Assembly (NCBI GenBank): GCA_963798075.1
Contig: CAWCRU010000036.1
Location: forward strand, 124,001-188,000
Length of the DNA: 64,000 bases
Direction of reading: 5' to 3'
From: DATAOG01 sp963798075
Lineage (GTDB): Bacteria; Pseudomonadota; Alphaproteobacteria; Geminicoccales; Geminicoccaceae
Positions 28,095 through 37,864 of the stretch are shown piece by piece; position 1 is the stretch's first letter; the number at the start of each line of letters is the position of its first letter. The translations under genes were made by a program, and so were the position numbers. Under the pieces are notes generated by a model. The model was not told the DNA's origin, searched no databases, and saw only the letters and a program-made list of their open reading frames with translations.

Positions 28095-29309
28095 ATGCTG
28101 ACGCCGCCGTTCAGCTTCGACGAGATCATGGCGCCGCTCGGCGCCGAGCGCTTCTTCGCCGAGTATGAGGGCCGGCGGCCGCTGCATCTCAAGGGCGCCG
28201 CCGACAAGTTCGCGGCCGTGATGACCTGGGCAAAGCTCAATGACCTGCTCGGTCAGGCGACGATCTGGAGCGACAGCTCCCTGCTGCTGTGGCTCGACAA
28301 GGAGGCGATCGCGCCGGCCCGCTACTGCGAGCAGGCGCTCAGTCGCGACAGCCGCAAGCAGGCGCTGCAGCCCAATCCCGAGAAGGTCAAGGATTTCCTG
28401 CGCCAGGGCGCCACCATGACGGCGGCCTGGATCGACCATCTGAGCGCCGGGCTCACCGCGTTCGCCTCGGCCCTGGAACAGGAGCTGCTCGGCAAGGTGC
28501 AGGCCAACCTCTACGTCTCGTCCCGCCGCCGCCAGGGGCTCGCCTCGCACCGCGACCGCCACGACGTCTATGCCGTGCATGTCGAGGGCACCAAGACCTG
28601 GTACGTCTACGAAGGCCGCTCGGCCGTCCCGATCTCCCACCCCATGTTCAAGACCTCGAAGGCCGAAGACGAGCAGGCCAAGGAGCGCCTCCTCATGGAG
28701 GTCAAGATGGAGCCGGGCGATCTCCTCTACCTGCCGCGCGGCCAATATCACGACGCGCTGGCCGACGAGGGCGGAGCCATGCACGTCGCCTTCGGCGTGA
28801 CCTATCCGAACGGGCTGGATGTGTTGAGCCTGGTGCAGGAGCGCGCGGTCGCCGAGGCGTTGTTCCGAACCGATCTGCCGCGTCCACGCGGTCCCGACGC
28901 CGCCCGTCTGATGGCCGAACGCCTGGCCGAGCTCGCCGAGGGGTTCAACCGCCTGCTGGCCGACCCGGCAACCGCGACGCAGATCCAGGCGATGCAGATG
29001 GGCTTCCACCATCCGCGCAACAGCTACAATCTGCCCGAGCTGCTGCACGAGCAGGCGGCCGTCCGCTACCGGGTCAACGCGCGCGGCATCCGCCTGGTCC
29101 AGCAGGGCGGGCGCTTCGGCCTGGTGCGCGAGGGCTCGCGCGCGGCGACCGAGGTGCCAGCCGACGTCAGCGCCATGGTCGGCTGGGTGCTCGAGCGGCC
29201 GGAGTTCTCGGCCGCCGAGCTGGCCGCGGCCTTCCCCGAGCGCCGGGGCGCGGCGATCGACCGCCTGCTGCACGACCTGGGCGCGATGCGCCTGCTCGGG
29301 CCGGCCTAG
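28095..29309 (+). CDS. JmjC-type cupin oxygenase, ribosomal uL16 hydroxylase-like (copy 1)
   Basis: 404 residues resembling YcfD/RoxA, Fe(II)/2-oxoglutarate oxygenases that hydroxylate an arginine of ribosomal protein uL16. Likely iron ligands are H152 and D154 in SHRDRHDVYAVHVEG and H219 in LPRGQYHDAL; the C-terminal winged-helix part ends AAIDRLLHDLGAM. It is followed by a paralogue of identical length, and even the leader before the ATG is similar, showing a tandem duplication. This copy has HRDRHD where copy 2 has HFDTHD. The substrate assignment is by family only. Confidence 0.85.
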   Translation: MLTPPFSFDEIMAPLGAERFFAEYEGRRPLHLKGAADKFAAVMTWAKLNDLLGQATIWSDSSLLLWLDKEAIAPARYCEQALSRDSRKQALQPNPEKVKDFLRQGATMTAAWIDHLSAGLTAFASALEQELLGKVQANLYVSSRRRQGLASHRDRHDVYAVHVEGTKTWYVYEGRSAVPISHPMFKTSKAEDEQAKERLLMEVKMEPGDLLYLPRGQYHDALADEGGAMHVAFGVTYPNGLDVLSLVQERAVAEALFRTDLPRPRGPDAARLMAERLAELAEGFNRLLADPATATQIQAMQMGFHHPRNSYNLPELLHEQAAVRYRVNARGIRLVQQGGRFGLVREGSRAATEVPADVSAMVGWVLERPEFSAAELAAAFPERRGAAIDRLLHDLGAMRLLGPA

Positions 29310-29356
29310 CCGAGGCGCCGCTCGGGCTCGAGCCGTCTGCGAAAGGGACCGGCCGC

Positions 29357-30571
29357 ATGCTGACGCCGCCGTTCAAGTTCGACGAGATCATGGCGCCGCT
29401 CGGCGCCGAGCGTTTCTTCGCCGAGTACGAAGGCCGCCGGCCGCTGCATCTCAAGGGTGCCGCCGACAAGTTCGCCGCGGTCGCGAGCTGGGCCAAGCTC
29501 AACGATCTCCTCGGCATGGCGACCATCTGGTCGCAGGCCTCGCTGCAACTCGTGCTCGACAAAGAGACGATCCCGGCTGCCCGCTATTGCACGGCCGCGG
29601 TCGGTCGCGACGGCGGTCAGGTCCTGCGGCCCGATCCCGACCAGGTGCAGGGCTTCCTCAAGCGCGGCGCCACCCTGATCGCCAACGACATCGACCATCT
29701 GAGCGCCAACCTGACCGCCTTCTCGCAAGCCATGGAGCAGGCGCTGGGCGGCAAGGTGCAGGGCAATTTGTACCTGTCGTCGCGACGCCGGCAGGGTTTT
29801 GCCGCCCATTTCGACACCCACGACGTCTACGCCGTGCACGTCGAGGGCACCAAGACCTGGCACGTCTACGAGGGCCGGACGACCGACCCGATCGCCCATC
29901 CGGCGTTCCGGACCCTCACGCGCGAGCAGCACGAGCAGGCCAAGGGCGAGAAGCTGATGGACGTCCACATGGAGCCCGGCGATCTTTTGTATCTGCCGCG
30001 TGGCCAGTATCACGATGCGCTCGCGGACGAAGGCGGCGCGGTCCACATCGCCTTCGGCGTCACCTACCCGATCGGCATGGACGTCATGAGCCTGCTGTAC
30101 GAGCGAGTGATCGCGGAGCCGGAGTTCCGGGCCAACCTGCCCCGGCAGGGCCGGCCCGACGCCGAGCACAGGCTGGCGGCACACCTCGGGGCTCTGGCGG
30201 ACCGGATCGCCAAGGTCCTGGCCGAACCCGAGATCGCGCGCCAGATCAAGGCGCAGCAGCAGACTTTTCACTATCCGCGTCACCGTTACGACCTGCCGGG
30301 CCTGCTCCACCCCGGCCAGGACGATCGCTACCGGGTGCAAGCCAAGGGCATCCGCCTGGTCCAGCAGGGCGGGCGCTTCGGCCTCGTGGCCGAGGGCTCG
30401 CGGGAAGCGACCGAGGTGCCGGCCGACGTCAGCGGCCCCGTCGCCTGGGTGCTCAAGCGCCAGGAGTTCTCAGCCGCCGAGCTCGCCGCGGCCTTTCCCG
30501 ATCGCCAGGCCGCGGCGATCGATCGGCTGCTGCGCGATCTGCGCGCCATGCGCCTCATCGAACTGACCTGA
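29357..30571 (+). CDS. JmjC-type cupin oxygenase, ribosomal uL16 hydroxylase-like (copy 2)
   Basis: 404 residues, the downstream tandem paralogue of the preceding gene, with closely similar sequence throughout. Iron ligands H151 and D153 in AHFDTHDVYAVHVEG and a third His in LPRGQYHDAL are all present, and this copy keeps the more usual HxDxHDV form. The ATG is preceded by GGGACCGGCCGC, shared with copy 1. 47 bases separate the genes, so they are probably co-transcribed. Divergence between the copies is concentrated around residues 60-130 and 285-320, suggesting different substrate recognition. Confidence 0.85.
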   Translation: MLTPPFKFDEIMAPLGAERFFAEYEGRRPLHLKGAADKFAAVASWAKLNDLLGMATIWSQASLQLVLDKETIPAARYCTAAVGRDGGQVLRPDPDQVQGFLKRGATLIANDIDHLSANLTAFSQAMEQALGGKVQGNLYLSSRRRQGFAAHFDTHDVYAVHVEGTKTWHVYEGRTTDPIAHPAFRTLTREQHEQAKGEKLMDVHMEPGDLLYLPRGQYHDALADEGGAVHIAFGVTYPIGMDVMSLLYERVIAEPEFRANLPRQGRPDAEHRLAAHLGALADRIAKVLAEPEIARQIKAQQQTFHYPRHRYDLPGLLHPGQDDRYRVQAKGIRLVQQGGRFGLVAEGSREATEVPADVSGPVAWVLKRQEFSAAELAAAFPDRQAAAIDRLLRDLRAMRLIELT

Positions 30572-30773
30572 GAGAGGCCGTCGGGCTCACCCATCGGGCC
30601 GATCGTGGCTTTTCCGCAACATTGCGCGGTCTTTGTTGCCCTTCGGCATCATTCACGGTTGATGGCAAAGCGCTCAAGTGGTTAACAAAGACTGTTGAGG
30701 GTTCGCCTTATCGGGTGTCCAGCGGGCGAAACGCTCATCCTGAAGTAGAAAACATACGCCCTTGCGGGTGCGA

Positions 30774-31883
30774 GTGGAGAACGGGATCATAAATCACAGG
30801 CTGTTGTTGGGCAGCAGCGCGCTCGTAAGCGCCGGCATCCTCCTCGCCGGCACGGCCCCGGCCCAGGCCGAGATCAAGGTCACCCTCGGCGGCTACACCG
30901 AGTTCGGCGTTTCTGGCGCGACCGACGATACCTTGGATGACGCCCCCGACCGTGGCTACACCTACTACATGGACAACGAGGTCCATATCACGGCCGAAGG
31001 CACCACCGACAACGGCGTCACCTACGGCTCCTATCTCGAGATCGAGGCCGGCAGCGGCTCCGATCCGGCAAGCCAGACCGGTATCGGTCAGGACAGTGCG
31101 GGCAACGTCTTCGTCGACGAGGTCAACCTGTTCTTCGCCGGCAACTTTGGCCGGATCGAACTTGGTCGCCAGGACGGTGCCGAGGACGTGATGTTCGTCG
31201 GCGGCGAGGATGCCCAGGCCGGCACCGGCGGTGTCGACGGCGATACCACCAATCTCGCTAGCGTGATCAACGTCCACAGCGGCGACTATACCAAGGCCAC
31301 CTACTTCACGCCGCGCGTCGCCGGCTTCCAGCTGGGTGCCAACTATGCCCCGGACCGCGGCGATCACGGCGGCAAGGATGGCGACTTCGGCTGCGGCCAG
31401 AACGGGCTCGCGCCCTGCAATCTCAACTGGAAGAACGTGGTCGGGGCCGGCGGCAACTGGGTCGGGGCCTTCGGCGGCGTTGACCTGACGCTGAGCGCGG
31501 TCGGCGTTTTTGGCGACAATGAGAACGGCGTCGAGGACAATATCGTCGACTATTCGGTCGGCGGGCTGATCGGGATCGGCGGGCTGTCGTTCGGCGCCAC
31601 CTGGGGCCAGCTGACCGACGCCGACGAGGCCAGTTTTGCCAACGTCGGTCTCAAGTACGGGTTCGGCAATGCGAACGCCAGCATCGGCTACAGCTGGAAC
31701 GATGTCGACGGTCTGAACGACAACGAGAACATCTTCGTCGTCAGCGGTGACGTCGGTCTGATGCCGGGCGTCACTCTCAAGGCTGACGTCTCGTACAACA
31801 CCGAAGATCCAGGCAAGCATGATAACCCCGACGACCAGGGCAGTACCCTGGCGGGGGTCATGAGCGTCCAGCTGGACTATTGA
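30774..31883 (+). CDS. Outer-membrane porin
   Basis: About 369 residues: signal peptide (RLLLGSSALVSAGILLAGTAPAQA), then EIKVTLGGYTEFGV and alternating amphipathic strands rich in G, D and N, FFAGNFGRIELGRQDG, and a C-terminal aromatic residue (SVQLDY). This is the pattern of alphaproteobacterial general porins of 16 strands. The start is ambiguous: GTG at 30774 gives a tidy signal peptide, while TTG 30762 and GTG 30768 are also in frame. The 200 bases upstream are AT-richer and contain TTGATG, 17 bases, then TTAACA (30660-30688), a possible promoter. A strong terminator follows. Confidence 0.88.
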   Translation: MENGIINHRLLLGSSALVSAGILLAGTAPAQAEIKVTLGGYTEFGVSGATDDTLDDAPDRGYTYYMDNEVHITAEGTTDNGVTYGSYLEIEAGSGSDPASQTGIGQDSAGNVFVDEVNLFFAGNFGRIELGRQDGAEDVMFVGGEDAQAGTGGVDGDTTNLASVINVHSGDYTKATYFTPRVAGFQLGANYAPDRGDHGGKDGDFGCGQNGLAPCNLNWKNVVGAGGNWVGAFGGVDLTLSAVGVFGDNENGVEDNIVDYSVGGLIGIGGLSFGATWGQLTDADEASFANVGLKYGFGNANASIGYSWNDVDGLNDNENIFVVSGDVGLMPGVTLKADVSYNTEDPGKHDNPDDQGSTLAGVMSVQLDY

Positions 31884-31923
31884 GCGCCGCTGCCGCAACC
31901 AACCGCGGCAGATTTCGAAGACG

Positions 31924-31952
31924 GGGGGTGGCGGGCAGGTCCCGTCGCCCCC
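31924..31952 (+). terminator. Terminator hairpin after the porin gene
   Basis: A 12-bp stem, with two G-U pairs in RNA (31924-31935 with 31941-31952) and a 5-base loop, lies 40 bases after the porin stop and is followed by TTGATCGTT. It fits a rho-independent terminator with a short T tract. Confidence 0.65.
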
Positions 31953-32088
31953 TTGATCGTTAGCGGTGCGCGAGGTCGCGGGCGCCTCGTTGCGATCGGC
32001 GGGCGTGAAGCTGCTTGAAAATGTCGCTGCGACGGCGCAATATAGATGGAAGCTCTGAAAGCGCTCTGACGGATAGCGGCAAGCGAGG

Positions 32089-32838
32089 ATGTGGCAGGGG
32101 GTTCGGACCGGCGGGACGGTAGTTGCGGCCGGCTTGGCGTGGGTAGCCTGGGTGGCGCCGGCGGCAGCCGCCGCCGACGTCGATGTCGGCGGTTACCAGG
32201 ACCAGGCGCTGGCGGCGATGCATCGCGACCTGGTGGGACCGGTAGCCACGGACGGTCGCTACGCCATCCGGCTCGAGTTGGGAGAGAGTTCGGCGTTGAC
32301 CGCTTTCACCCCCCGCTTTGGCGGGTTGGGCCTTGGCGGCGCCGGGCATTTGGCGGACTACGCGGCCGGCAACGCCTCGGAGCCACCGACCTCGACCGAG
32401 CTCCATAGCCTGCTGGTCGGCCTGAGCGGCACCGAGATCGCCGGCTGGGCGGTCGATCTCGCGGCGACCGCCGGTGTCGTCAACTCGGCGGCGACGGCCG
32501 GTACCGGCGAGTCCGGCCTGGTCGTCGGCGGTCAGCTGGCGGTCTCGGGCCTGCGCCTCGATGCCGCCTACGGCGAGGACGCGGCGCTCATGGGCATGGG
32601 CCTGGACGGCACCCGCATGACGGCGGGCGTGAGCTACGGTCTCGGCCCCGTCGACACCCGCCTCAGCTACAGCGTCGTCGATCGTCAGACGGCGGTCGAT
32701 ACCAGCCTGTTCACGGTCGGCAGCCGCATGACCTTGACGCCCGGGCTCGTGGTGCAGGGCGACATCGCCTATGCCGACGGCAAGAGCGGCGGCGATGCGA
32801 CCACCGCAGGGCGGGTCAGCCTCCAGCTCAACTTCTAA
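32089..32838 (+). CDS. Porin-like outer-membrane protein, short
   Basis: A 249-residue protein with a signal peptide (TVVAAGLAWVAWVAPAAAAA) and a repeating beta-strand pattern rich in G, A, T and S. It ends in VSLQLNF, with the C-terminal Phe expected of BAM-inserted beta barrels. At about 225 mature residues it is shorter than general porins, more like a 10-12-strand barrel or a half-size porin. FTPRFGGLGLGG near residue 65 resembles a segment of the preceding porin (YFTPRVAGFQLGANY), suggesting distant common origin. The ATG overlaps its best ribosome-like sequence, so the start is not certain. Confidence 0.7.
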   Translation: MWQGVRTGGTVVAAGLAWVAWVAPAAAAADVDVGGYQDQALAAMHRDLVGPVATDGRYAIRLELGESSALTAFTPRFGGLGLGGAGHLADYAAGNASEPPTSTELHSLLVGLSGTEIAGWAVDLAATAGVVNSAATAGTGESGLVVGGQLAVSGLRLDAAYGEDAALMGMGLDGTRMTAGVSYGLGPVDTRLSYSVVDRQTAVDTSLFTVGSRMTLTPGLVVQGDIAYADGKSGGDATTAGRVSLQLNF

Positions 32839-32928
32839 TCTGTGGCAATGCTCGCGAGGTGGCGCGTCCGAGTTCGGGGGGCGGTTCGGTTGCCGACCGG
32901 AGCGGATCAGTCAGCGGAGCGACGAGCG

Positions 32929-33471
32929 ATGTCACGGGGCCGCGTTCGGACGATCGGGTGTGGCTTGGCGGCGCTGGCCCTGGCCGGTTGCGCCGGCGCT
33001 GCCGTCGGGCCCGCAACGCCGGCAGCGCCCGGCACGCCGCAGGAGAGGATCCGCGCCGAATACGGCACGGTTCACGGTAGCGACGGCTTCACGATCGGCG
33101 GTAATCCGCAGTCGGACACCGGCGCCGGCGGGGGCGGCGGCATCGGGGTCAACGTCTATCTCTGGCGGGCGGCACTCGAGACGATCGACTTCATGCCTCT
33201 GGTCCAGGCCGACCCGTTCGGCGGCGTGATCATCACCGACTGGTACGCGCCGCCCGAGACGCCCGCCGAACGCTTCAAGCTCACGGTCTACATCCTCGAC
33301 CGGGTGCTGCGCGCCGATGCCGTCAAGGTCGCGGTGTTCCGGCAGACCAACGACACCGGCCAATGGGCCGACGCCGCGGTCGACACGGGCACCAAGACCC
33401 GCATCGAGGACAGCATCCTGACCCGGGCGCGCGAGCTGCGCATTGCCGCGCTCGGGACCGCCGAAGGCTAG
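32929..33471 (+). CDS. DUF3576-domain lipoprotein
   Basis: A 180-residue lipoprotein: a short signal with lipobox LAGC, a Pro/Ala linker, then GGGGGIGVNVYLWRAALETIDFMPL and ADPFGGVIITDWYAPPE, diagnostic of the DUF3576 family of Alphaproteobacteria. The domain is usually encoded just before leuS, as here, and may act at the inner face of the outer membrane next to LptE-linked LPS export; the function is not established. The ATG at 32929 has GGAG nine bases upstream. A hairpin follows the stop. Confidence 0.88.
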   Translation: MSRGRVRTIGCGLAALALAGCAGAAVGPATPAAPGTPQERIRAEYGTVHGSDGFTIGGNPQSDTGAGGGGGIGVNVYLWRAALETIDFMPLVQADPFGGVIITDWYAPPETPAERFKLTVYILDRVLRADAVKVAVFRQTNDTGQWADAAVDTGTKTRIEDSILTRARELRIAALGTAEG

Positions 33472-33492
33472 CATCGCGGCCTCCGGCGGTCG

Positions 33493-33520
33493 CGCCCGGG
33501 AACGCTTCGCTCCCCGGGCG
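33493..33520 (+). terminator. Hairpin between the DUF3576 gene and leuS
   Basis: Perfect 8-bp GC arms (CGCCCGGG and CCCGGGCG) with a 12-base loop, 22 bases after the DUF3576 stop. Only a short T run (CTTTG) follows, so it is an attenuator or weak terminator rather than a clear one. Confidence 0.5.
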
Positions 33521-33596
33521 GGCGGCTTTGCGCTAGGCAATCCCGGCCAGCTCTTCTAAACCACCGCGGGTTCGGCGGCGGGAGGTGATCGGCTCG

Positions 33597-36158
33597 ATGG
33601 AGCGCTATCCGTTCAAGGACACCGAGGCGAAATGGCAGCGGATCTGGGACGAGCGCGCCACGTTCCGGGCGCCGCCGGCATCCGATCGGCCCAAATACTA
33701 CGTGCTCGAGATGTTTCCCTATCCGTCGGGCCGCATCCACATGGGCCACGTCCGCAACTATACGCTGGGTGACGTGGTCGCCCGCTGCAAGCGGGCCAAG
33801 GGCTACGACGTGCTCCACCCGATGGGCTGGGACGCCTTCGGCATGCCGGCCGAGAACGCCGCCATGGCCAAGGGCGTCCACCCCGCGAAGTGGACCTACG
33901 CCAACATCGCCGAGATGCGGGCGCAGTTCCGGTCGATGGGCCTGGCGCTCGACTGGTCGCGCGAGTTCGCGACCTGCGATCCCGCCTACTATCGCCACGA
34001 GCAGGCGATGTTCCTCGACTTCCTCGCGGCCGGGCTGGTCGACCGCAAGCAATCCTGGGTCAACTGGGACCCGGTCGATCAGACCGTGCTCGCCAACGAG
34101 CAGGTGATCGACGGCCGCGGCTGGCGCTCGGGCGCTCCGGTCGAGCGGCGCAAGCTCGCGCAATGGTTCCTCAAGATCACCGACTACAGCCAGGAGCTGC
34201 TCGAGGCGCTGGGCGGTCTGGAGCGCTGGCCCGACAAGGTCCGGCTGATGCAGGAGAAGTGGATTGGCCGCTCCGAGGGCGCCAGGATCCGCTTCCCGAT
34301 CGTCGGCCGCGACGACCCGCTCGAGGTCTTCACCACCCGGCCCGACACGCTGTTCGGCGCGAGCTTCATGGCGATCGCGCCCGATCACCCGCTGAGCGGC
34401 GAACTCGCCCTGCATGATCCCGGGCTCGCGGCCTTCATCGCCGAGTGCGCCCACCTCGGCACCAGCGAGGAGGCGATCGAGCAGGCCGAGAAACGGGGCT
34501 ACGATACCGGGCTCCACTGTCGCAATCCGTTGCTCGAGAGCCAGCCGCTGCCGCTCTACGTCGCCAACTTCGTGCTGATGGACTACGGCACCGGGGCGAT
34601 CTTCGGCTGCCCGGCTCACGACCAGCGCGACCTCGAATTCGCGCGCAAATACGGCCGTCCCGTCCTCCCGGTGGTCCTGCCGCCGGGCGAGGAAGCGACG
34701 ACCTTCAGGGTCGGCGGCGAGGCCTATGTCGGCGACGGCCGGCTGATCAATTCGGGATTTTTGGACGGGCTCGACGTCGCGAGCGGCAAACGGCGCGTAG
34801 TCGAGTACCTCGAGGACCATGGTGTCGGTCGCGGCGAGATCACCTGGCGGTTGCGCGACTGGGGCGTGTCGCGCCAGCGCTACTGGGGCTGCCCGATCCC
34901 GGTCATCCACTGTAGCACCTGCGGGATCGTGCCCGTGCCGCGCCAGGAGCTGCCGGTGACCCTGCCCGAGGACGTCGAGCTCACGCAGCCGGGCAACCCG
35001 CTCGCCCGCCATCCGACCTGGAAGCACGTGGCCTGCCCGGGCTGCGGGCGGCCGGCGGAGCGCGAGACCGACACCTTCGACACCTTCGTCGAGAGCTCCT
35101 GGTACTTCCTGCGCTTCTGCTCCCCGGACGCCGATGCGCCCTTCGAGCGCCGGGCGGTCGAGCGCTGGATGCCGGTCGATCAGTACATCGGCGGCGTCGA
35201 GCATGCGGTCCTGCACCTGCTCTACTCGCGCTTCTTCACGCGGGCCTTGAGGCGCTGCGGCTATCTGGCGTTCGACGAGCCGTTCGCCGGCCTGTTCACC
35301 CAGGGCATGGTCTGCCACAAGACCTTCCGCGACGAGAGCGGCGCCTGGCTGGAGCCGGCCGAGGTCACCGAGGTCGAGCCCGGAGTCTGGCGGACCCAGG
35401 ACGGCCGGCCGGTGATCGCCGGCCGCTCCGAGAAGATGAGCAAGTCGCGCCGCAACACCATCGATCCCACCGCGACGATCGAGGCCTATGGCGCCGACAC
35501 GGCGCGGCTGTTCATGCTGTCCGACAGCCCGCCCGAGCGCGATCTGGAGTGGACCGAGGCCGGGATCGACGGCGCCTGGCGCTATCTCAACCGGCTCTGG
35601 CGTCTGGTCGATGACAGGCTCGGGCAGCTGGCGCCGAGCGGCGCGCGCGCGCCCGAGGCGCTCTCGCCGGCCGCGACCCTGCTCATGCGCGCTATCCACC
35701 GGACCATTCAGGCGGTGACCGACGAGCTCGACCGCTTCCACTTCAACAAGGCGGTCGCCCTGATCCGCGAGCTCTCGAACCGCCTGGAGGCGTTCGCGGC
35801 CGACGACCCGGCGGCGCCGGCGCTGCTGCGCGCGGGCCTCGAGACCCTCGTGCAGCTGCTCGGGCCCATGGTGCCGCACCTTGCCGAGGAACTCTGGCAG
35901 CGCCTCGGCCACGAGGAGCTGCTGGCCGTCACCGCCTGGCCCGGCGCGGATCCGGCCTGGCTGGTCGAGGACCGGGTGACGATCGCGGTCCAGGTCAACG
36001 GCAAGCTGCGGGCGACCATCGCACTGCCCTCCGGCAGCGATCGCGCGGCGACCGAGGCAGCCGCCCTCGCCGAGCCGAACGTGGTCCGCGGCCTCGGCGG
36101 CAAGCCGCCCCGGCGGGTGATCGTCGTACCCGACAAGATCGTCAACCTGGTCGTCTGA
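33597..36158 (+). CDS. leuS: Leucyl-tRNA synthetase
   Basis: An 853-residue class I synthetase that charges tRNA-Leu. HMGH (48-51) is the HIGH-type ATP motif and KMSKS is at 613-617; between them are the CP1 editing domain (TTRPDTLFGASFMAIAPDHP, with the threonine-rich segment) and the zinc-type cysteines around CSTCGIVP and CPGCGRP. The anticodon-binding and C-terminal domains are complete. A very strong ribosome site, GGGAGGTGAT, precedes the ATG at 33597. lptE begins seven bases after the stop, the usual alphaproteobacterial order. Confidence 0.98.
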   Translation: MERYPFKDTEAKWQRIWDERATFRAPPASDRPKYYVLEMFPYPSGRIHMGHVRNYTLGDVVARCKRAKGYDVLHPMGWDAFGMPAENAAMAKGVHPAKWTYANIAEMRAQFRSMGLALDWSREFATCDPAYYRHEQAMFLDFLAAGLVDRKQSWVNWDPVDQTVLANEQVIDGRGWRSGAPVERRKLAQWFLKITDYSQELLEALGGLERWPDKVRLMQEKWIGRSEGARIRFPIVGRDDPLEVFTTRPDTLFGASFMAIAPDHPLSGELALHDPGLAAFIAECAHLGTSEEAIEQAEKRGYDTGLHCRNPLLESQPLPLYVANFVLMDYGTGAIFGCPAHDQRDLEFARKYGRPVLPVVLPPGEEATTFRVGGEAYVGDGRLINSGFLDGLDVASGKRRVVEYLEDHGVGRGEITWRLRDWGVSRQRYWGCPIPVIHCSTCGIVPVPRQELPVTLPEDVELTQPGNPLARHPTWKHVACPGCGRPAERETDTFDTFVESSWYFLRFCSPDADAPFERRAVERWMPVDQYIGGVEHAVLHLLYSRFFTRALRRCGYLAFDEPFAGLFTQGMVCHKTFRDESGAWLEPAEVTEVEPGVWRTQDGRPVIAGRSEKMSKSRRNTIDPTATIEAYGADTARLFMLSDSPPERDLEWTEAGIDGAWRYLNRLWRLVDDRLGQLAPSGARAPEALSPAATLLMRAIHRTIQAVTDELDRFHFNKAVALIRELSNRLEAFAADDPAAPALLRAGLETLVQLLGPMVPHLAEELWQRLGHEELLAVTAWPGADPAWLVEDRVTIAVQVNGKLRATIALPSGSDRAATEAAALAEPNVVRGLGGKPPRRVIVVPDKIVNLVV

Positions 36159-36165
36159 GACCGCC

Positions 36166-36672
36166 ATGGCGAGCCGTCGCGGCGTCCTGCTCGCGCTCGC
36201 CGCGCTGCTCGGAGGCTGCGGCTTCCGGCCGATGCTCATGCACGTCAACGACAGCAACGTGCAGAGCGAGCTGGCCGCGGTCGAGGTCAAGACCACGACC
36301 GACCGCCTGGGCTACCTGGTGCGCGACAACCTGTTGGATCAGCTGAATCCGGCCGGTGTCCAGGTGCCGCCGCGCTATCGACTGGAAATCAATCTGCTGA
36401 GCCGCAAGAATGCGCTGGGGATCCAGCTCGACAACACCGTCACCCGCTTCAACCTGACACTGACTGCGCGCTTTCGTCTGCTCGACGTCGACAACGGGCG
36501 GGTGCTCTACAGCTCGCTCGTGCGCCGGGTCGCGAGCTACAATGCGATCCGGGCGCCCTACGCCGAGCTGGCGGCGGAGTTCAACGCCGAGCACCGCGCC
36601 GCCCGGGAGGTCGGCACCGACATCCGCACCGAGCTCGCGATCCATTTCGTCCGCCAGGCGGAGGCGACGTGA
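36166..36672 (+). CDS. lptE: LPS-assembly lipoprotein LptE
   Basis: A 168-residue lipoprotein with signal and lipobox LGGC followed by GFRPM, the classic LptE start, then a small alpha/beta domain (VEVKTTTDRLGYLVRDNLLDQL; YRLEINL). LptE plugs the LptD barrel that inserts lipopolysaccharide into the outer membrane. Position between leuS and holA supports the call. Its TGA overlaps the GTG of holA (GTGA). Confidence 0.93.
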   Translation: MASRRGVLLALAALLGGCGFRPMLMHVNDSNVQSELAAVEVKTTTDRLGYLVRDNLLDQLNPAGVQVPPRYRLEINLLSRKNALGIQLDNTVTRFNLTLTARFRLLDVDNGRVLYSSLVRRVASYNAIRAPYAELAAEFNAEHRAAREVGTDIRTELAIHFVRQAEAT

Positions 36673-37731
36673 AGCTCGGTGCTCAGTCGCTCGAGCGTTT
36701 CCTGCGCCAGCCGTCGCCCGGCCAGCCGGTAGTGCTGGTCTACGGGCCCGACCAAGGGCTGGTCCGCGAGCGGGTCGAGCGGCTGATCGGCGCCGTCCTC
36801 GATGATCCCAAGGATCCGTTTCGCCTGAGCGAGCTCGCGGCCGACGCGGTCCGTGCCGACCCCGGCCGCCTGCTCGACGAGGCGCGCTCGCTGTGCCTGG
36901 TCGGCGGCCGGCGGGTGGTCCGGGTGCGCCAGGCGAGCGACCAGGTGAGCGCCGCCTGCCGCGACCTGCTCGAGCTCGAGACGCTGGACGCGCTGATCGT
37001 GCTCGAGGCGGGCGAGCTCGGTCCGGGCTCGTCGCTGCGCCGGCTGCTCGAGGGTGCCTCGAATGCCGCCGCGATCGCCTGCTACCGCGACGAGGAACGC
37101 GATCTCGGCGCTCTGGTCGAGCGTTCGCTGGCCGAGCACGACCTCGAGGTCGAGCCCGACGCCCGCGCCTATCTGGTCGAGCATCTGGGCGCCGATCGCG
37201 GCATCACGCGCAGCGAGCTCGCCAAGCTCGCGCTCTACTTTGGGCCGCCCGACGGTGGCGGGCAGGCGCAGCGCGTGACCCTCGAGGCGGCAGCCCTGGT
37301 GGTCGGCGACAGCGCGGCACTGGAGCTCGACGACCTCGTCCACGCGGCCACGCTCGGCGATACCAGCCAGCTCGAGCGCGGTCTCGACCGCCTGCTCGGC
37401 GAGGGGCACTCCCCGGTGCGTCTGCTGCGCGCTCTCGCCAACCACATCACCCGCCTGCATACGCTGGCGCTGCGGCTCGAGGCGGGCGAGGGCATCGAGC
37501 AGGTGGTCGAGCGGGCACGGCCGCCGATCCACTTCCGGCGCAAGGCCAGCATCAAGAGCGGAGCTGCGGCGCTGGCCGGCGGCGCGCGCGAGCCAGGCGC
37601 TCGGCCGTCTGCTCGAGGCCGAGATCGGCTGCAAAACTACCGGTTGGCCGGCGGCGGCGCTCTGCCGGCGCGCGGCGCTCGCGATCTGCCTGCTGGCGCG
37701 CGCGGCGGCCGCCGCCCCGCCCGACCGGTAG
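36669..37731 (+). CDS. holA: DNA polymerase III delta subunit, frameshifted near 37560
   Basis: About 353 residues of the clamp-loader delta subunit, which opens the sliding clamp: VVLVYGPDQGLVRERVERL at the N-terminus, ITRSELAKLALYFG in the middle, and the C-terminal helical domain (HSPVRLLRALANHITRLH). The frame is lost after RRKASIKS; deleting one G at 37560/37561 restores ELRRWPAARASQALGRLLEAEIGCKTTG and runs to the TAG at 37729-37731. holA is normally essential and single-copy, so this is more likely a sequence error than a dead gene. The GTG start overlaps the lptE stop. Confidence 0.88.
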
Positions 37732-37864
37732 CGGGGCCGCCAGCCATCCGCCTCTTGCATTCTGCCAGAGAACGCCTCTACGGTCTGTCCGGGGAGCCCG
37801 GCCGGAACCGGATGGCGCGGCGGGATTGGCATAAAGACCAGAGGGCACGACAGGGAGGCGGGGC

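Noticed and set aside
27309..29273. A 654-codon minus-strand frame extending yggS through the hydroxylase gene
   Set aside because: Only the last 234 codons match YggS; the ATG at 28013 has a GAGGAG site and the rest is antisense to copy 1 of the hydroxylase.
33468..36296. A 942-codon open frame antisense to leuS and lptE
   Set aside because: In GC-rich genes the antisense and third-position frames stay open; the protein is R/A/D-rich without family motifs, while leuS on the plus strand has all synthetase motifs.
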